Positions 38,160 to 46,847 of a DNA stretch of 64,000 bases are shown here, piece after piece. A program made the position numbers and the translations under genes. Within the stretch, counting starts at the first letter, position 1, and the number at the start of each line of letters is the position of its first letter. The stretch is from positions 248,001-312,000 of the forward strand of contig JADFCQ010000004.1 of the NCBI GenBank assembly GCA_015223225.1, read 5' to 3'. Under the pieces are notes generated by a model. It worked only from the letters and a program-made list of their open reading frames with translations, had not been told where the DNA came from and did not search any database. This DNA is from Acetobacteraceae bacterium H6797 (GTDB taxonomy: Bacteria > Pseudomonadota > Alphaproteobacteria > Acetobacterales > Acetobacteraceae).

Positions 38160-38308
38160 CCTGATCTATCCACTACATGTTTATGGATCGCAGCTATCTT
38201 CGCGCGAGCGAAGCCACGTTCTTCATCATATTGATTCCATTTCAAAATGAACTCAATCTACAAAATTATCCAAGTGAGGTTATATCTCTTCGACATCAAC
38301 GCCGGGGT

Positions 38309-38362
38309 CCGGGGACACGCTGTGTCCCCGGCGGAGGGGTTCAGGGGAGGCGGCGCCTCCCC
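38309..38362. repeat. Two adjacent GC-rich hairpins (REP-like element)
   Basis: CCGGGGACAC/GTGTCCCCGG (38309-38318 with 38322-38331) is followed by GGGGAGGCG/CGCCTCCCC (38344-38352 with 38354-38362). Both are perfect with 1-3 nt loops. The double-palindrome design is like repetitive extragenic elements of related bacteria. It sits between the island and the anmK end, where it could also end anmK transcription. Confidence 0.7.
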
Positions 38363-38380
38363 TACCCTCACCCACAAGCT

Positions 38381-39523
38381 TTAGAGCAAAGCCCCCACCA
38401 GCCGCCCGCCCGTCATCGCCATCGGCACGCCGGTCGTGGTCGGGAAGGTCAGCGGAAGGCCTTTCGCCACGCGGGCGGCGAGGAGGCCGAAGGCCTGGGC
38501 TTCGAGGGCGTCACCGTCCCACCCCGCCACTTCCACCGCGCGGACGGGTTCCGGCAGGGCGCCGGCCAGGGCGCGCATGAGGGCCGGATTACGGCGGCCG
38601 CCGCCGGCGACGAGCCATTGCAGGGGCGGTTCCGGAAAGTGCCGCGAGGCGGCGGCGACGGCGCAGGCGCAGAAGGCCGCGAGGGTGGCGGCGCCATCGG
38701 CCGCGGAGAGCTGGCCCGCGCCGGAGTCGCGCAATGCGCGGTCAAAATCCAGGCGGTCGAGCGATTTGGGCGGGGGGGCGCTCAGGTAGGGGTGGTTCAG
38801 GAGGCGGCCGAGCACCGCGCCGTCGGCATGGCCGGCCAGCGCCAGTTTGCCGTCGCGGTCATAGTCGGCGCCCAGGGAGCGGCGGGCCCAGTCGTCGAGG
38901 GGCCCGTTGGCGGGGCCGGTGTCGAAGGCGATGAGGGTGCCGTCGGCGCCGATCCAGGTGACGTTGCCGACGCCGCCGAGGTTGAGGATGGCGACGGGTT
39001 TCGGGAGGGGGGCCGCGAGGGCGGCGTGGAAGACGGGCACGAGGGGCGCGCCCTGGCCGCCGGCGGCGACGTCGGCCGAGCGGAAGTCATAGGCGACGGT
39101 CATGCCGGTGCGGCGGGCGAGCAGGGTCGGGTCCCCAATCTGCCAGGTAAAGGGCTGTTCTTGTTGGTTGGCGCCGTGACCGAGCCAGTTGGGGCGGGCG
39201 GGGCGGTGGAGGATGGTCTGACCGTGGAAGCCGATGATGTCGGCCTCGAGCCCCAGGGCGGCCACGGCTTCGACATGGCGTTCCGTCAGGCGGCGGGCAC
39301 ATTCGAGCAGGAAGGGGTCATCGCCCGTCAGGCCCGTGTAGTCGGCCGAAGGTGGTTTGCTCGCGAGGTCCAGCAAGCGTCGCAGGTCACGGCGGAGGGC
39401 GGCGTCGTAGGGCAGCGTCAGGCTGGGGCCCAGCCTGGCGATGGTTTCGCCGTCAGTTTCGACATAGGCCGCGTCCACCCCGTCCAGCGAGGTGCCGCTC
39501 ATGAGCCCGATGGTTCTAAGCAT
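38381..39523 (-). CDS. anmK: Anhydro-N-acetylmuramic acid kinase
   Basis: A 380-residue sugar kinase of the ASKHA fold. It opens TIGLMSGTSLDGVDAAYVETD, the diagnostic AnmK motif. GFHGQTILHRP and ILNLGGVGNVTWIGADG are further family marks. It phosphorylates and opens anhMurNAc released during peptidoglycan recycling, giving MurNAc-6-P. It is divergent from tyrS, a common pairing in alphaproteobacteria. Confidence 0.95.
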   Translation of the reverse strand: MLRTIGLMSGTSLDGVDAAYVETDGETIARLGPSLTLPYDAALRRDLRRLLDLASKPPSADYTGLTGDDPFLLECARRLTERHVEAVAALGLEADIIGFHGQTILHRPARPNWLGHGANQQEQPFTWQIGDPTLLARRTGMTVAYDFRSADVAAGGQGAPLVPVFHAALAAPLPKPVAILNLGGVGNVTWIGADGTLIAFDTGPANGPLDDWARRSLGADYDRDGKLALAGHADGAVLGRLLNHPYLSAPPPKSLDRLDFDRALRDSGAGQLSAADGAATLAAFCACAVAAASRHFPEPPLQWLVAGGGRRNPALMRALAGALPEPVRAVEVAGWDGDALEAQAFGLLAARVAKGLPLTFPTTTGVPMAMTGGRLVGALL

Positions 39524-39667
39524 AATTGAATTGTGCTAGTGGCGCGGGCGCCGGGGAAGCCCCCTCATGCGAAATGCCTTCGTGCGGCATGGTTGGGTGG
39601 GGGCGCCGGTTCTTGGTTGGGGCGATGCCGGCGCGTTCCGGCGGCCCCTCTTTCGGAGAGTAGATCA

Positions 39668-40906
39668 GTGAGCGATGCAGCCCGCCGCGACTTCCTCAGC
39701 ATTGCCGAGGAGCGTGGGTATATCCATCAGGTGACCGACAAGGAGGCCTTCGCAGCGCGCCTCAGCGCCGGGCCGGTGGCGGGTTATATCGGCTTCGACT
39801 GCACGGCGGACAGCCTGCATGTCGGCTCGCTGGTGCAGATCATGATGCTGCGGCTGTTGCAGAAGACGGGCAACAAGCCGGTGGTGTTGATGGGCGGGGG
39901 GACGACGCGGATCGGCGACCCCTCGTTCCGCGACGATGCGCGGCCGCTGTTGGACGATGCGCAGATCGAGCGGAACAAGGCGGGCATCAAGAAGGTGTTC
40001 GAGCCGTTTCTCACCTTCGGCGAGGGGGAGACGGATGCGGTGATGTTGGACAATGCGGCGTGGCTGGATGAGCTGAAGTACATTCCGTTCTTGCGGGATG
40101 TGGGGCGGCATTTCTCCGTCAATCGCATGTTGAGCATGGATAGCGTGAAGATCAGGCTCGACCGGGAGCAGAACCTCTCGTTCCTCGAGTTCAACTACAT
40201 GCTGTTGCAGAGCTACGACTTCCTGGAGCTGAACCGCCGGATGGGGGTGTGCCTGCAGATGGGTGGGTCGGATCAGTGGGGCAATATCATCATGGGGGCG
40301 GATCTGACGCGGCGGATGGCCGGGAAGGAAGCCTTCGGGATGACGACGCCGCTGATCACCACGGCGTCGGGCGCCAAGATGGGCAAGACGGCGTCGGGGG
40401 CGAAGTGGCTGAGTGCGGAGAAGTTCTCGCCTTATGATTACTGGCAGTTCTGGCGGAATACGGAGGATGCGGATGTGGGCCGCTTCCTCGGGCTGTTCAC
40501 CGAGATGCCCATGAGCGAGGTGCGGCGGTTGGGTTCGCTGCAGGGGGCCGAGATCAACGAGGCGAAGAAGGTGCTGGCGACCGAGGCGACGGCGATGCTG
40601 CATGGGCGGGCCGTGGCGGAGGAGAGTGCCGAGACGGCGCGGCGGGCCTTCGAGCAGGGCGAGGCCGCGGAGAGCCTGCCGAGCCTGGTGGTGGCGCTGC
40701 CGGCGGGTGTGGTCGAGGTGTTGGTCGAGGCGAAGTTCGCGGGCAGCAAGGGCGAGGCGCGGCGGCTGATCCAGCAGGGGGGCGTGCGGGTGAATGATGT
40801 CGCGGTGAGCGATGTCGCGGCGCAGGTCGGGCCCGGGGACTTGGTGGATGGCGCGGCGAAGGTGTCGGCCGGGAAGAAGCGGCATCTGTTGGTGCGGGCG
40901 GCCTGA
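39668..40906 (+). CDS. tyrS: Tyrosyl-tRNA synthetase
   Basis: A class I synthetase of about 412 residues. [15 protein letters not shown] contains the HIGH-type motif as HVGS, and [14 protein letters not shown] carries the KMSKS-type loop as [15 protein letters not shown] binds tyrosine. The C-terminal S4-like domain ([20 protein letters not shown]) binds tRNA. Start GTG 39668 ([16 protein letters not shown]) has a purine-rich GGAGAG upstream. An intrinsic terminator follows at 40935-40962. Confidence 0.96.
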   Translation: MSDAARRDFLSIAEERGYIHQVTDKEAFAARLSAGPVAGYIGFDCTADSLHVGSLVQIMMLRLLQKTGNKPVVLMGGGTTRIGDPSFRDDARPLLDDAQIERNKAGIKKVFEPFLTFGEGETDAVMLDNAAWLDELKYIPFLRDVGRHFSVNRMLSMDSVKIRLDREQNLSFLEFNYMLLQSYDFLELNRRMGVCLQMGGSDQWGNIIMGADLTRRMAGKEAFGMTTPLITTASGAKMGKTASGAKWLSAEKFSPYDYWQFWRNTEDADVGRFLGLFTEMPMSEVRRLGSLQGAEINEAKKVLATEATAMLHGRAVAEESAETARRAFEQGEAAESLPSLVVALPAGVVEVLVEAKFAGSKGEARRLIQQGGVRVNDVAVSDVAAQVGPGDLVDGAAKVSAGKKRHLLVRAA

Positions 40907-40934
40907 GGGGCCGGGCCGCGGTTGGGTTTGTGGG

Positions 40935-40962
40935 AGGGGCGCCTTTTGGGGGCGCCCCTTTT
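40935..40962 (+). terminator. Intrinsic terminator of tyrS
   Basis: AGGGGCGCC (40935-40943) pairs perfectly with GGCGCCCCT (40951-40959), with a 7-nt loop and a short T-run. It lies 28 bp after the tyrS stop and just before the end of the convergent gene. Confidence 0.82.
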
Positions 40963-40965
40963 GCG

Positions 40966-42171
40966 TTATTGGGGGCGGGATTCGCGGATGATGGCGTCCT
41001 CCCGGCTCCAGAGGGCGGGGTTGAGGGCGGCGCCGAGGCCGGGGGCCGTGGGGGCGTGGACCATGCCGTTGCGGACGTCCGGCAGGGCCGTGACGAGGTC
41101 TCGGTACCAGGTCGCGAGGGTGGCGCGGACGACTTCCTGGAAGATGGCCGTCGGCGCGTGGAGGGCGAGGTGCAGGCCGGCCCAGAGGGTAACGGGGCCG
41201 GTGCAGTCATGCGGCGCGAGGGGGCGGGCGTAGGATTCCGCGAGGGCGGCGATCTTGCGGCCTTCGGTGAGGCCGCCGCACCAGGCGAGGTCGAGCATGA
41301 CGATGTCGGTGGCGTCCTGGGCCAGGAGGTCGCGGAAGGGGCGGAGGCCGGCCAGAGTCTCGCTGCCGCAGATGGGGGTGCGGGTCTGGCGGCGGAGGTC
41401 GGCGAGGGTTGCGGTGTCGTCCATCTTGCAGATGGGGTCTTCGGCCCAGAAGACGCCGTAGTCTTCCAAGGCGCGGCAGATGCGGATGGCGGGCTGGGTG
41501 CCCCAGAGGCTGTGCAGCTCGCACATGATCTCGATTTTGTCGCCGACGGCAGCGCGGATCTTGCGGAAGGGTTCGAGGCCCTTCTTGAGGTCTTCGAGGT
41601 TGATGAGATGGCCGCCGGTGGCAGGCGCATAGACGTCGAAGGGCCAGATCTTCATGGCGGAATAGCCTTCCGCGACGAGGCTTTCGGCCAGGCGGCCGGC
41701 ATCGTTCATGAAGGCGACCTGGTCGTCATAGGGGCCGGTGGGGCGTTCGTCGGCGCCGATGTCGCGGCGGTAGGCGCCGGAAGTGTTGTAGCTGTAGCCG
41801 GCGCAGGTGTTGTAGGCGCGGATGGACGTGCGGGAGGCGCCGCCCAGAGCCTCGTGGATGGGGATGCCGTGGCGCTGGCCCTTGAGGTCCCACAGCGCGA
41901 TGTCGACGGCGGAGGCGGCGCGGATTTCGGCGCCGGCGCTGTTGAAGCCGACATAGGGCGTCATGAACTGGCGCGAGAAATGCTCGATGCGGCGGGAATC
42001 CTGGCCCAGGAGATTGGGGGCAAGGAGGGAGTGGATGGCGGCTTCGACGGGCTCGGCGCCGCGGAAGCTCTCGCCGAGGCCGACCAGGCCTTCATCGGTT
42101 TCGATTTCCACCCAGAGGAGGTTCGGGCGTTTGGCGATGCGCAGGGTGCGCAGGCGGGTGATGCGGGACAT
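40966..42171 (-). CDS. Mandelate racemase/muconate-lactonizing (enolase superfamily) protein
   Basis: A 401-residue enzyme with an N-terminal capping domain and a TIM barrel. AASAVDIALWDLKGQRHGIP is the family hinge. KIWPFD carries the Lys region. Likely metal ligands are in CELHSLW (Glu), AEDPI (Glu) and ICGSETLAG (Glu), and LAPHDCTGP holds a catalytic His. It most resembles sugar-acid (galactonate/gluconate-type) dehydratases. It follows a Bug receptor on the same strand by 83 bp, so the two may serve uptake and breakdown of one sugar acid. Confidence 0.87.
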   Translation of the reverse strand: MSRITRLRTLRIAKRPNLLWVEIETDEGLVGLGESFRGAEPVEAAIHSLLAPNLLGQDSRRIEHFSRQFMTPYVGFNSAGAEIRAASAVDIALWDLKGQRHGIPIHEALGGASRTSIRAYNTCAGYSYNTSGAYRRDIGADERPTGPYDDQVAFMNDAGRLAESLVAEGYSAMKIWPFDVYAPATGGHLINLEDLKKGLEPFRKIRAAVGDKIEIMCELHSLWGTQPAIRICRALEDYGVFWAEDPICKMDDTATLADLRRQTRTPICGSETLAGLRPFRDLLAQDATDIVMLDLAWCGGLTEGRKIAALAESYARPLAPHDCTGPVTLWAGLHLALHAPTAIFQEVVRATLATWYRDLVTALPDVRNGMVHAPTAPGLGAALNPALWSREDAIIRESRPQ

Positions 42172-42254
42172 GGTTCCTCAATCGGCGGAGAGGTTGGGGA
42201 AGTGCGCGGGCCGGGTGCGGGCGTGAGAGCGGGGCTTTGGGGTGGGCTGGGGCA

Positions 42255-43223
42255 TCAGTCGGCGGAGAGGTTGTTGGTGCGGATGACCTCGCCCCAGCGG
42301 GCGGTTTCGGAGCGGACCTGTTCGCCCATGCGCTCAGGCGGGCCGCCTAAGGGGATGACGGAGACTTCCTGGAAGCGGGAGCGGATCACCGGGTCCTGCA
42401 GGGCCTTGTTGAAGGCAGCGTTGAGGGCGCGGATCGTGGCCGGGGGCGTATTGGCGGGAGCGAGGAAGCCGAACCAGCTGTCGATGACGATGCCTGGCAC
42501 GCCCGCCTCGGCGAAGGTGGGGACATTGGGCAGTTCGGGCAGGCGCTCGGCCGAGACGGCGGCGATGGGGCGGACGGCGCCCGCTTGGATCTGCGGCAGG
42601 ATCGAAGGGAGGTTGTCGAAGAAGACGTCGATGCGGCCGCCGATCAGGTCGGTGATGGCGGGGCCGGAGCCGCGATAGGGGACATGGACCCAGTTGAGGC
42701 CGAGCTTGGTGCGGAGCAGTTCGGGGCCGAGGTGGTTCGAGGCGCCCGCGCCGGAGGAGCCGTAGACGAGGCCTTGCGGCGCCTTGGCCAGGGCGAGAAC
42801 CTCGGCGAGGTTCTTCGCGGGCAGGCTGTTGCGCACGACCATGACGTTGCGGACGGCGCCGGTGAGGATGACGGGCGCGAAATCCTTGGCGAGGTCATAG
42901 CCCGGATTGCGGAAGAAGGACGGGCCGGAGCCGCAGGTGCCGATGGTGCATTGGACGATGGTGGTGCCGTCGGGGACCGAGCGGGCGACCTCGGCGGTGC
43001 CGATATTGCCGGCCGCGCCGGGCTTGTTCTCCACGACCGCGCCGGCCGGCAGGAAGGGGCCGGCGCCCTGGGCCATGAGGCGGGCGACGATGTCGCTCGT
43101 GCCGCCGGGGGCGAAGGGGACGACGATGCGGACGGGGCGATCGGGAAGCTGGGCGAAGGCCAGAGAGGGCAGCGCCGTGGCGGCCAGGGCCAGCAGAAAT
43201 GCGCGAAGGGCACGAGGGGTCAT
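42255..43223 (-). CDS. Bug-family tripartite tricarboxylate transporter receptor
   Basis: A 322-residue periplasmic receptor. The signal peptide ALRAFLLALAATALPSLAFA precedes the Bug opening LPDRPVRIVVPFAPGGTSDIV. VVENKPGAAGNIGTAEVA, YRGSGPAITDLIGGRID and PTFAEAGVPG are family marks. As with the copy at 2842 there is no tctAB nearby. The divergent FCD regulator and downstream enolase-superfamily gene suggest a sugar-acid ligand; this is inferred. A ribosome-binding site (GGAGGAA on the minus strand) precedes the start. Confidence 0.9.
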   Translation of the reverse strand: MTPRALRAFLLALAATALPSLAFAQLPDRPVRIVVPFAPGGTSDIVARLMAQGAGPFLPAGAVVENKPGAAGNIGTAEVARSVPDGTTIVQCTIGTCGSGPSFFRNPGYDLAKDFAPVILTGAVRNVMVVRNSLPAKNLAEVLALAKAPQGLVYGSSGAGASNHLGPELLRTKLGLNWVHVPYRGSGPAITDLIGGRIDVFFDNLPSILPQIQAGAVRPIAAVSAERLPELPNVPTFAEAGVPGIVIDSWFGFLAPANTPPATIRALNAAFNKALQDPVIRSRFQEVSVIPLGGPPERMGEQVRSETARWGEVIRTNNLSAD

Positions 43224-43302
43224 GTTTTCCTCCCAGGAACCTCCATGGGACGGCCATGGGGCGCCCCTTTGGTTGGGGCGATATTCGGGAGAAGGCAGGA
43301 TC

Positions 43303-43322
43303 GACAGCTTTCTTATGCTGTC
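43303..43322. promoter_or_regulatory. Candidate FCD-regulator operator (GACAGC-N8-GCTGTC)
   Basis: A perfect 6-bp inverted repeat with an 8-bp spacer lies in the 170-bp divergent gap between the Bug receptor (start 43223) and its GntR regulator (start 43394). The position mirrors the palindrome at the other GntR-Bug pair (2727-2736), but the sequence is different. Confidence 0.45.
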
Positions 43323-43393
43323 AAACAGATTCGATGGACTTCCGAGATAAGCGCGCTATTTTATTGCAGATTTTTACAGATGAAGGCCGCAGC

Positions 43394-44092
43394 ATGCCCG
43401 ATAGCCTGGCAAAAAGCCTCGCGGACACGGTCTATGACGAGTTGAGGGCCTTTCTGGGCTCGGGCGAGATTCTGCCCGGCCGGCGGCTGCCCGGCGAGCA
43501 TGAGATGGCCGAGCGGCTGGCGGTATCGCGACCCGTCTTGCGGCAGGCGCTGGCGCGGCTGCGGGCGGAGGGCTGGATCGAGACACGCAAGGGCTCGGGC
43601 ACGACGCTGCGGCACCCCCCTTCCCCCGGCCCGGCGCCGCTGAGCTTCGGGGGGCTGGAGAATATCCCCGATGTGCGGGCGCTGCTGGAATTTCGCTGCG
43701 GCGTGGAGAGCGAGATGGCCGCGCGCGCCGCGATGGTGCGGGACGCGGCGCGGGTGCGCGCGGTGCGCGAGGCCTATGGGCGGCTGGAGGCGGCGATTCT
43801 CGCGGGGGAATTGGCGATCGAGGAGGATATCCAGTTCCATGCGGCCGTGGCGGCGGCGAGCGCCAATCGCTTCTATGTCGCGACGCTGGCGGCGATGGCG
43901 GAGCAGGTGCGGTTCAGCATCAGGCTGACGCGGGAACTATCGCCGCAATCGCCCGAGGTGCGGTTCGCGGATAACCGGCGGGAGCATGAGGCCATCGTGG
44001 CCGCGCTGGAGGCGGGCGACGAGGCGGCGGCGCGGCAGGCGATGACGGCGCATTTGCGCGGCGGGATCAGGCGGCTTTTCGGGACGGTGTGA
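43394..44092 (+). CDS. GntR-family transcriptional regulator, FCD (FadR-like) subfamily
   Basis: A 232-residue regulator. The winged helix contains LPGEHEMAERLAVSRPVLRQA, and the FCD domain includes LLEFRCGVESEMAARAA and IQFHAAVAAASANRFY with the metal-binding His residues. ATG 43394 gives the normal N-terminus (PDSLAKSLADTVYDELRAFL); an ATG at 43334 would add 20 unusual residues. It is divergent from the Bug receptor and probably controls that receptor and the enolase-superfamily gene. Confidence 0.88.
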   Translation: MPDSLAKSLADTVYDELRAFLGSGEILPGRRLPGEHEMAERLAVSRPVLRQALARLRAEGWIETRKGSGTTLRHPPSPGPAPLSFGGLENIPDVRALLEFRCGVESEMAARAAMVRDAARVRAVREAYGRLEAAILAGELAIEEDIQFHAAVAAASANRFYVATLAAMAEQVRFSIRLTRELSPQSPEVRFADNRREHEAIVAALEAGDEAAARQAMTAHLRGGIRRLFGTV

Positions 44093-44316
44093 GGCGGGGC
44101 GCCGGTTGGGGGGCGCTGGTCCTGGGTGCGCCCGATCGGGGGCGCCGCTCGGGGACGCCGATCGGGGCGGCGATCACGGGGCGGCCGGGGATGGGGCCAC
44201 GGGTCGGCGCGGAGATCGGAGCCAGTACAGGCGCCGCTGAGGGCGCGGAGGCGCGGCAGAGCGCGAGCCCCCGGGCGGCGGAGAGCGCGGTGGAGCGCCC
44301 TCCCCGGGCCCTGGGA
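44093..44316. other. GC-rich spacer without a recognisable gene
   Basis: About 220 bp between the GntR stop and the end of the small lipoprotein gene. It has imperfect repeats of the ATCGGGGNCGCCG kind at about 44125-44200. Open frames cross it on both strands, but their products are low-complexity and resemble nothing, so I call none. Confidence 0.5.
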
Positions 44317-44595
44317 TCAGCGCCAGGCGCCGCCCGGGGGAGGCGCGTAGTCGGGCGGGGGCGCGTAGCCGCTGGGCGGCGGGGCATAGTTGGCGGGCGG
44401 CGCGTAATTCGCGGGCGGCGGGTAGTCGCGCGGGCCGGGGCCAGGGCCGGCGGGGCCGATGCCGTGGATGCTGGGGCCTCGCGGCAGGGCGCCGCAGTAA
44501 TCCATTCCCTGGGGACCGCAACCGCAGGCCGAGAGCCCGACCGTGCTGGCGGAAAGCAGGAGGATGGCGGCGAGCCGGTTCCATCGACGGGACAT
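44317..44595 (-). CDS. Small Pro/Tyr-rich lipoprotein, unknown
   Basis: A 92-residue protein. RLAAILLLSASTVGLSAC ends in a lipobox (LSAC), so the mature protein would be lipid-anchored. The rest is repetitive: PPANYAPPANYAPPPSGYAP and PPDYAPPPG, a Tyr-Ala-Pro-Pro repeat likely to be unstructured and able to span periplasm or cell wall. I chose ATG 44595 because it gives a clean signal sequence; an ATG 16 codons upstream would spoil it. No function is known. Confidence 0.62.
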   Translation of the reverse strand: MSRRWNRLAAILLLSASTVGLSACGCGPQGMDYCGALPRGPSIHGIGPAGPGPGPRDYPPPANYAPPANYAPPPSGYAPPPDYAPPPGGAWR

Positions 44596-44722
44596 GGGAC
44601 GTCTTCCAGGAAGGTGGTTACTGCCTGGATAACGCTTGAGCATCGTGGCGGCTTCTGGCCGAGATGGTGATGAATGATGGCGGGCTCGAAAATGGAGCCA
44701 GGAGATGGAACCCGGAAAAGCG

Positions 44723-44752
44723 AAAGGCTTGGACCTTGCGGGCCAAGCCTTT
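44723..44752 (-). terminator. Terminator of the first tRNA-Ala gene
   Basis: On the minus strand a perfect 10-bp stem AAAGGCTTGG/CCAAGCCTTT with a 10-nt loop begins 8 bases after the tRNA 3' end. It is followed by a mildly T-rich stretch. Confidence 0.75.
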
Positions 44753-44760
44753 CAAAACCT

Positions 44761-44836
<76 letters not shown>

Positions 44837-44962
44837 AAAGCGGTGAACGGGCTTCTACGGCCATGGCGGCCGCGCCGCAAGAGGTTTGTGGCGGGGCGCC
44901 CATGCTTTCGGCGCAGGGCTGGATATTTGAGCTATGCCAGGAAACTGGGGCGCAAAAGAAAA

Positions 44963-44990
44963 CCGCCGGCCCGATTACTCGGACCGGCGG
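44963..44990 (-). terminator. Terminator of the second tRNA-Ala gene
   Basis: CCGCCGG (44963-44969) pairs with CCGGCGG (44984-44990), and the stem extends inward through CCGA/TCGG. On the minus strand it is followed by a T-rich run (TTTTCTTTT). It separates the two tRNA transcripts, so each tRNA seems to be its own unit. Confidence 0.78.
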
Positions 44991-45000
44991 CTTCGAAACC

Positions 45001-45076
<76 letters not shown>

Positions 45077-45284
45077 TCAGTGGTGACGGGGCTTCTACGG
45101 GCATGGCGGGCGGGCCGCAAGGGGGTCTCTTTGCTTGTTCCGCTTTCGCGTCAGATTTGTGTCGGCCGCCCTACCCTGCCCTGCTCCCGGCCCTATCGAA
45201 GAATGATGCGGGGCGCCCCGAATGCGGTGATTTGCGCAGTGCGAAAACCGGGTTAGCCTCGGCCATTCTTTGGGAGAAGACGGC

Positions 45285-45989
45285 ATGCGTAAGGTCTATC
45301 CGGACGCGAAGTCAGCCCTCGACGGGCTGCTGCGGGACGGGATGCTCATCCATTCGGGCGGATTCGGTCTGTGCGGGATTCCGGCGGCGCTGATCGAGGC
45401 GATTCGGGATTCGGGCGTGAAGGACCTCACCGTCGTCTCGAACAATGCCGGTATCGACGATGCCGGGCTCGGGCTGCTGCTCAAGACGCGCCAGATCAAG
45501 AAGATGATCTCGTCCTATGTCGGCGAGAACAAGACTTTCGCCGAGCAGTTCCTGGCCGGTGAACTCGAGATCGAGTTCAACCCGCAGGGCACGCTGGCGG
45601 AGCGGATTCGCGCGGGCGGCGCGGGCATTCCCGCCTTCTTCACCAAGACGGGCGTGGGCACGGCGGTGGCCGAGGGCAAGCCGACGCAGGAATTCGACGG
45701 GCAGACCTATGTGATGGAGCGCGGCATTTTCGCCGACCTCGCCATCATCCATGCCTGGAAGGCCGATACGGAGGGCAATCTCGTCTTCCGCAAGACGGCG
45801 CGGAACTTCAACCCGATCATGGCGACGGCGGCGAAGATGACCATCGTGCAGGTGGAGCATCTGGTGCAGCCGGGCGAGATCGACCCCGACCATATCCACA
45901 CGCCGGGCGTCTTCGTGAAGCGCATCGTGAAGCTTCCCGAGGGCTACGAGAAGCGCATCGAGCAGCGCACCGTTCGCAAGGCGGCATGA
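45285..45989 (+). CDS. scoA: 3-oxoacid CoA-transferase subunit A
   Basis: A 234-residue alpha subunit of succinyl-CoA:3-ketoacid CoA transferase. Marks are HSGGFGLCGIPAALIEAI, the SNNAGIDDAGLGLLL loop, and IPAFFTKTGVGTAVAEGKP. With subunit B it activates acetoacetate for ketone-body or butyrate use in the cytoplasm. ATG 45285 follows a GGGAGAAG ribosome-binding site. It is separated from scoB by 138 bp that holds three hairpins. Confidence 0.94.
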   Translation: MRKVYPDAKSALDGLLRDGMLIHSGGFGLCGIPAALIEAIRDSGVKDLTVVSNNAGIDDAGLGLLLKTRQIKKMISSYVGENKTFAEQFLAGELEIEFNPQGTLAERIRAGGAGIPAFFTKTGVGTAVAEGKPTQEFDGQTYVMERGIFADLAIIHAWKADTEGNLVFRKTARNFNPIMATAAKMTIVQVEHLVQPGEIDPDHIHTPGVFVKRIVKLPEGYEKRIEQRTVRKAA

Positions 45990-46011
45990 TGCCGCCCCTA
46001 AAGCGCCGGGC

Positions 46012-46087
46012 GCGGCCATCCGGCCGCTTGGCTTGCGCGCCATTAGGCGTGGGCCGCAGAAGCGGCCTCAGCCGGCGGGGCCGGCTG
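46012..46087. repeat. Three consecutive hairpins between scoA and scoB
   Basis: GCGGCC/GGCCGC (46012-46017 with 46022-46027), GGCCGC/GCGGCC (46052-46057 with 46062-46067) and CAGCCGGC/GCCGGCTG (46069-46076 with 46080-46087) are all perfect. No T-run follows. They may protect the scoA message or set the scoA:scoB ratio, or be a repetitive extragenic element. Confidence 0.6.
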
Positions 46088-46127
46088 CCTGGCGCTCATT
46101 TATTGGCTAACGGGTAGGAGACGAGAC

Positions 46128-46775
46128 ATGGCTTGGACTCGTGACGAGATGGCCGCCCGCGCGGCCCGCGAACTCGAAGACGGCTTCTATGTGAACCTCG
46201 GCATCGGCATTCCGACGCTGGTGGCGAACCACGTGCCGGACGGCGTGAACGTGCAGCTTCAGTCGGAGAACGGGATGCTGGGGCTCGGCCCCTTCCCGAT
46301 CGAGGGGACGGAAGACCCCGACCTGATCAATGCCGGCAAGCAGACCATCACCGCGCTGCCGACCTCGAGCTATTTCGACAGTTCCTATTCCTTCGCGATG
46401 ATCCGCGGCGGGCATATCGACCTGTCGATCCTGGGCGCGCTGCAGGTGGCCGAAAATGGCGACCTGGCGAATTGGATGATCCCAGGGAAGATGGTGAAGG
46501 GCATGGGCGGCGCGATGGATCTCGTCGCCGGCGTGAAGCGCGTGGTGGTGCTGATGGAGCATACCGCGGGAGGCAAGCCGAAGCTGCTGAAGCAGTGCTC
46601 GCTGCCGCTGACCGGCCAGAAGGTGGTGGATATGGTGATCACGGAACTGGCCGTGTTCACCATCGACCGCGTGAAGGGCGGGATGGTGCTGGTGGAACTG
46701 GCGCCGGGCGTGACCGAGGCGGAAGTGCGCGAGAAGACCGAGGCGGATTACACGGTCGCGCTGGTCGCAGCCTGA
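46128..46775 (+). CDS. scoB: 3-oxoacid CoA-transferase subunit B
   Basis: A 215-residue beta subunit. [20 protein letters not shown] is followed by [14 protein letters not shown], which contains the catalytic Glu of the SENG motif. [20 protein letters not shown] and [20 protein letters not shown] complete the family. A TAGGAG ribosome-binding site precedes ATG 46128. Confidence 0.95.
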   Translation: MAWTRDEMAARAARELEDGFYVNLGIGIPTLVANHVPDGVNVQLQSENGMLGLGPFPIEGTEDPDLINAGKQTITALPTSSYFDSSYSFAMIRGGHIDLSILGALQVAENGDLANWMIPGKMVKGMGGAMDLVAGVKRVVVLMEHTAGGKPKLLKQCSLPLTGQKVVDMVITELAVFTIDRVKGGMVLVELAPGVTEAEVREKTEADYTVALVAA

Positions 46776-46783
46776 GGTGGGAT

Positions 46784-46839
46784 GGGGGGAGAGTTTCCCC
46801 CCGCTTTAGGTTTGGCCGGTGGGACGGGCCGTCCCACCG
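46784..46839. terminator. Two stem-loops in the convergent scoB / gcdH gap
   Basis: GGGGGGA/TCCCCCC (46784-46790 with 46796-46802) and CGGTGGGACG/CGTCCCACCG (46817-46826 with 46830-46839). They lie between two convergent stop codons, so they probably serve as a bidirectional terminator. The second hairpin recurs at 56317-56340. Confidence 0.6.
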
Positions 46840-46847
46840 AGCCAGGG

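Larger units (their letters stand above)
36552..38300. other. Low-GC genomic island with two coupled genes
   Basis: Base composition drops sharply from about 36,555 to about 38,300. By hand count the 60-base lines at 37321 and 37861 are 33% and 43% G+C, while the flanks are strongly GC-rich. Codon use in the two genes is AT-ending, unlike every other gene here. No tRNA, integrase or flanking direct repeat is visible. The right edge meets a pair of GC-rich hairpins (38309-38362). Acquisition by transfer is inferred. Confidence 0.75.
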
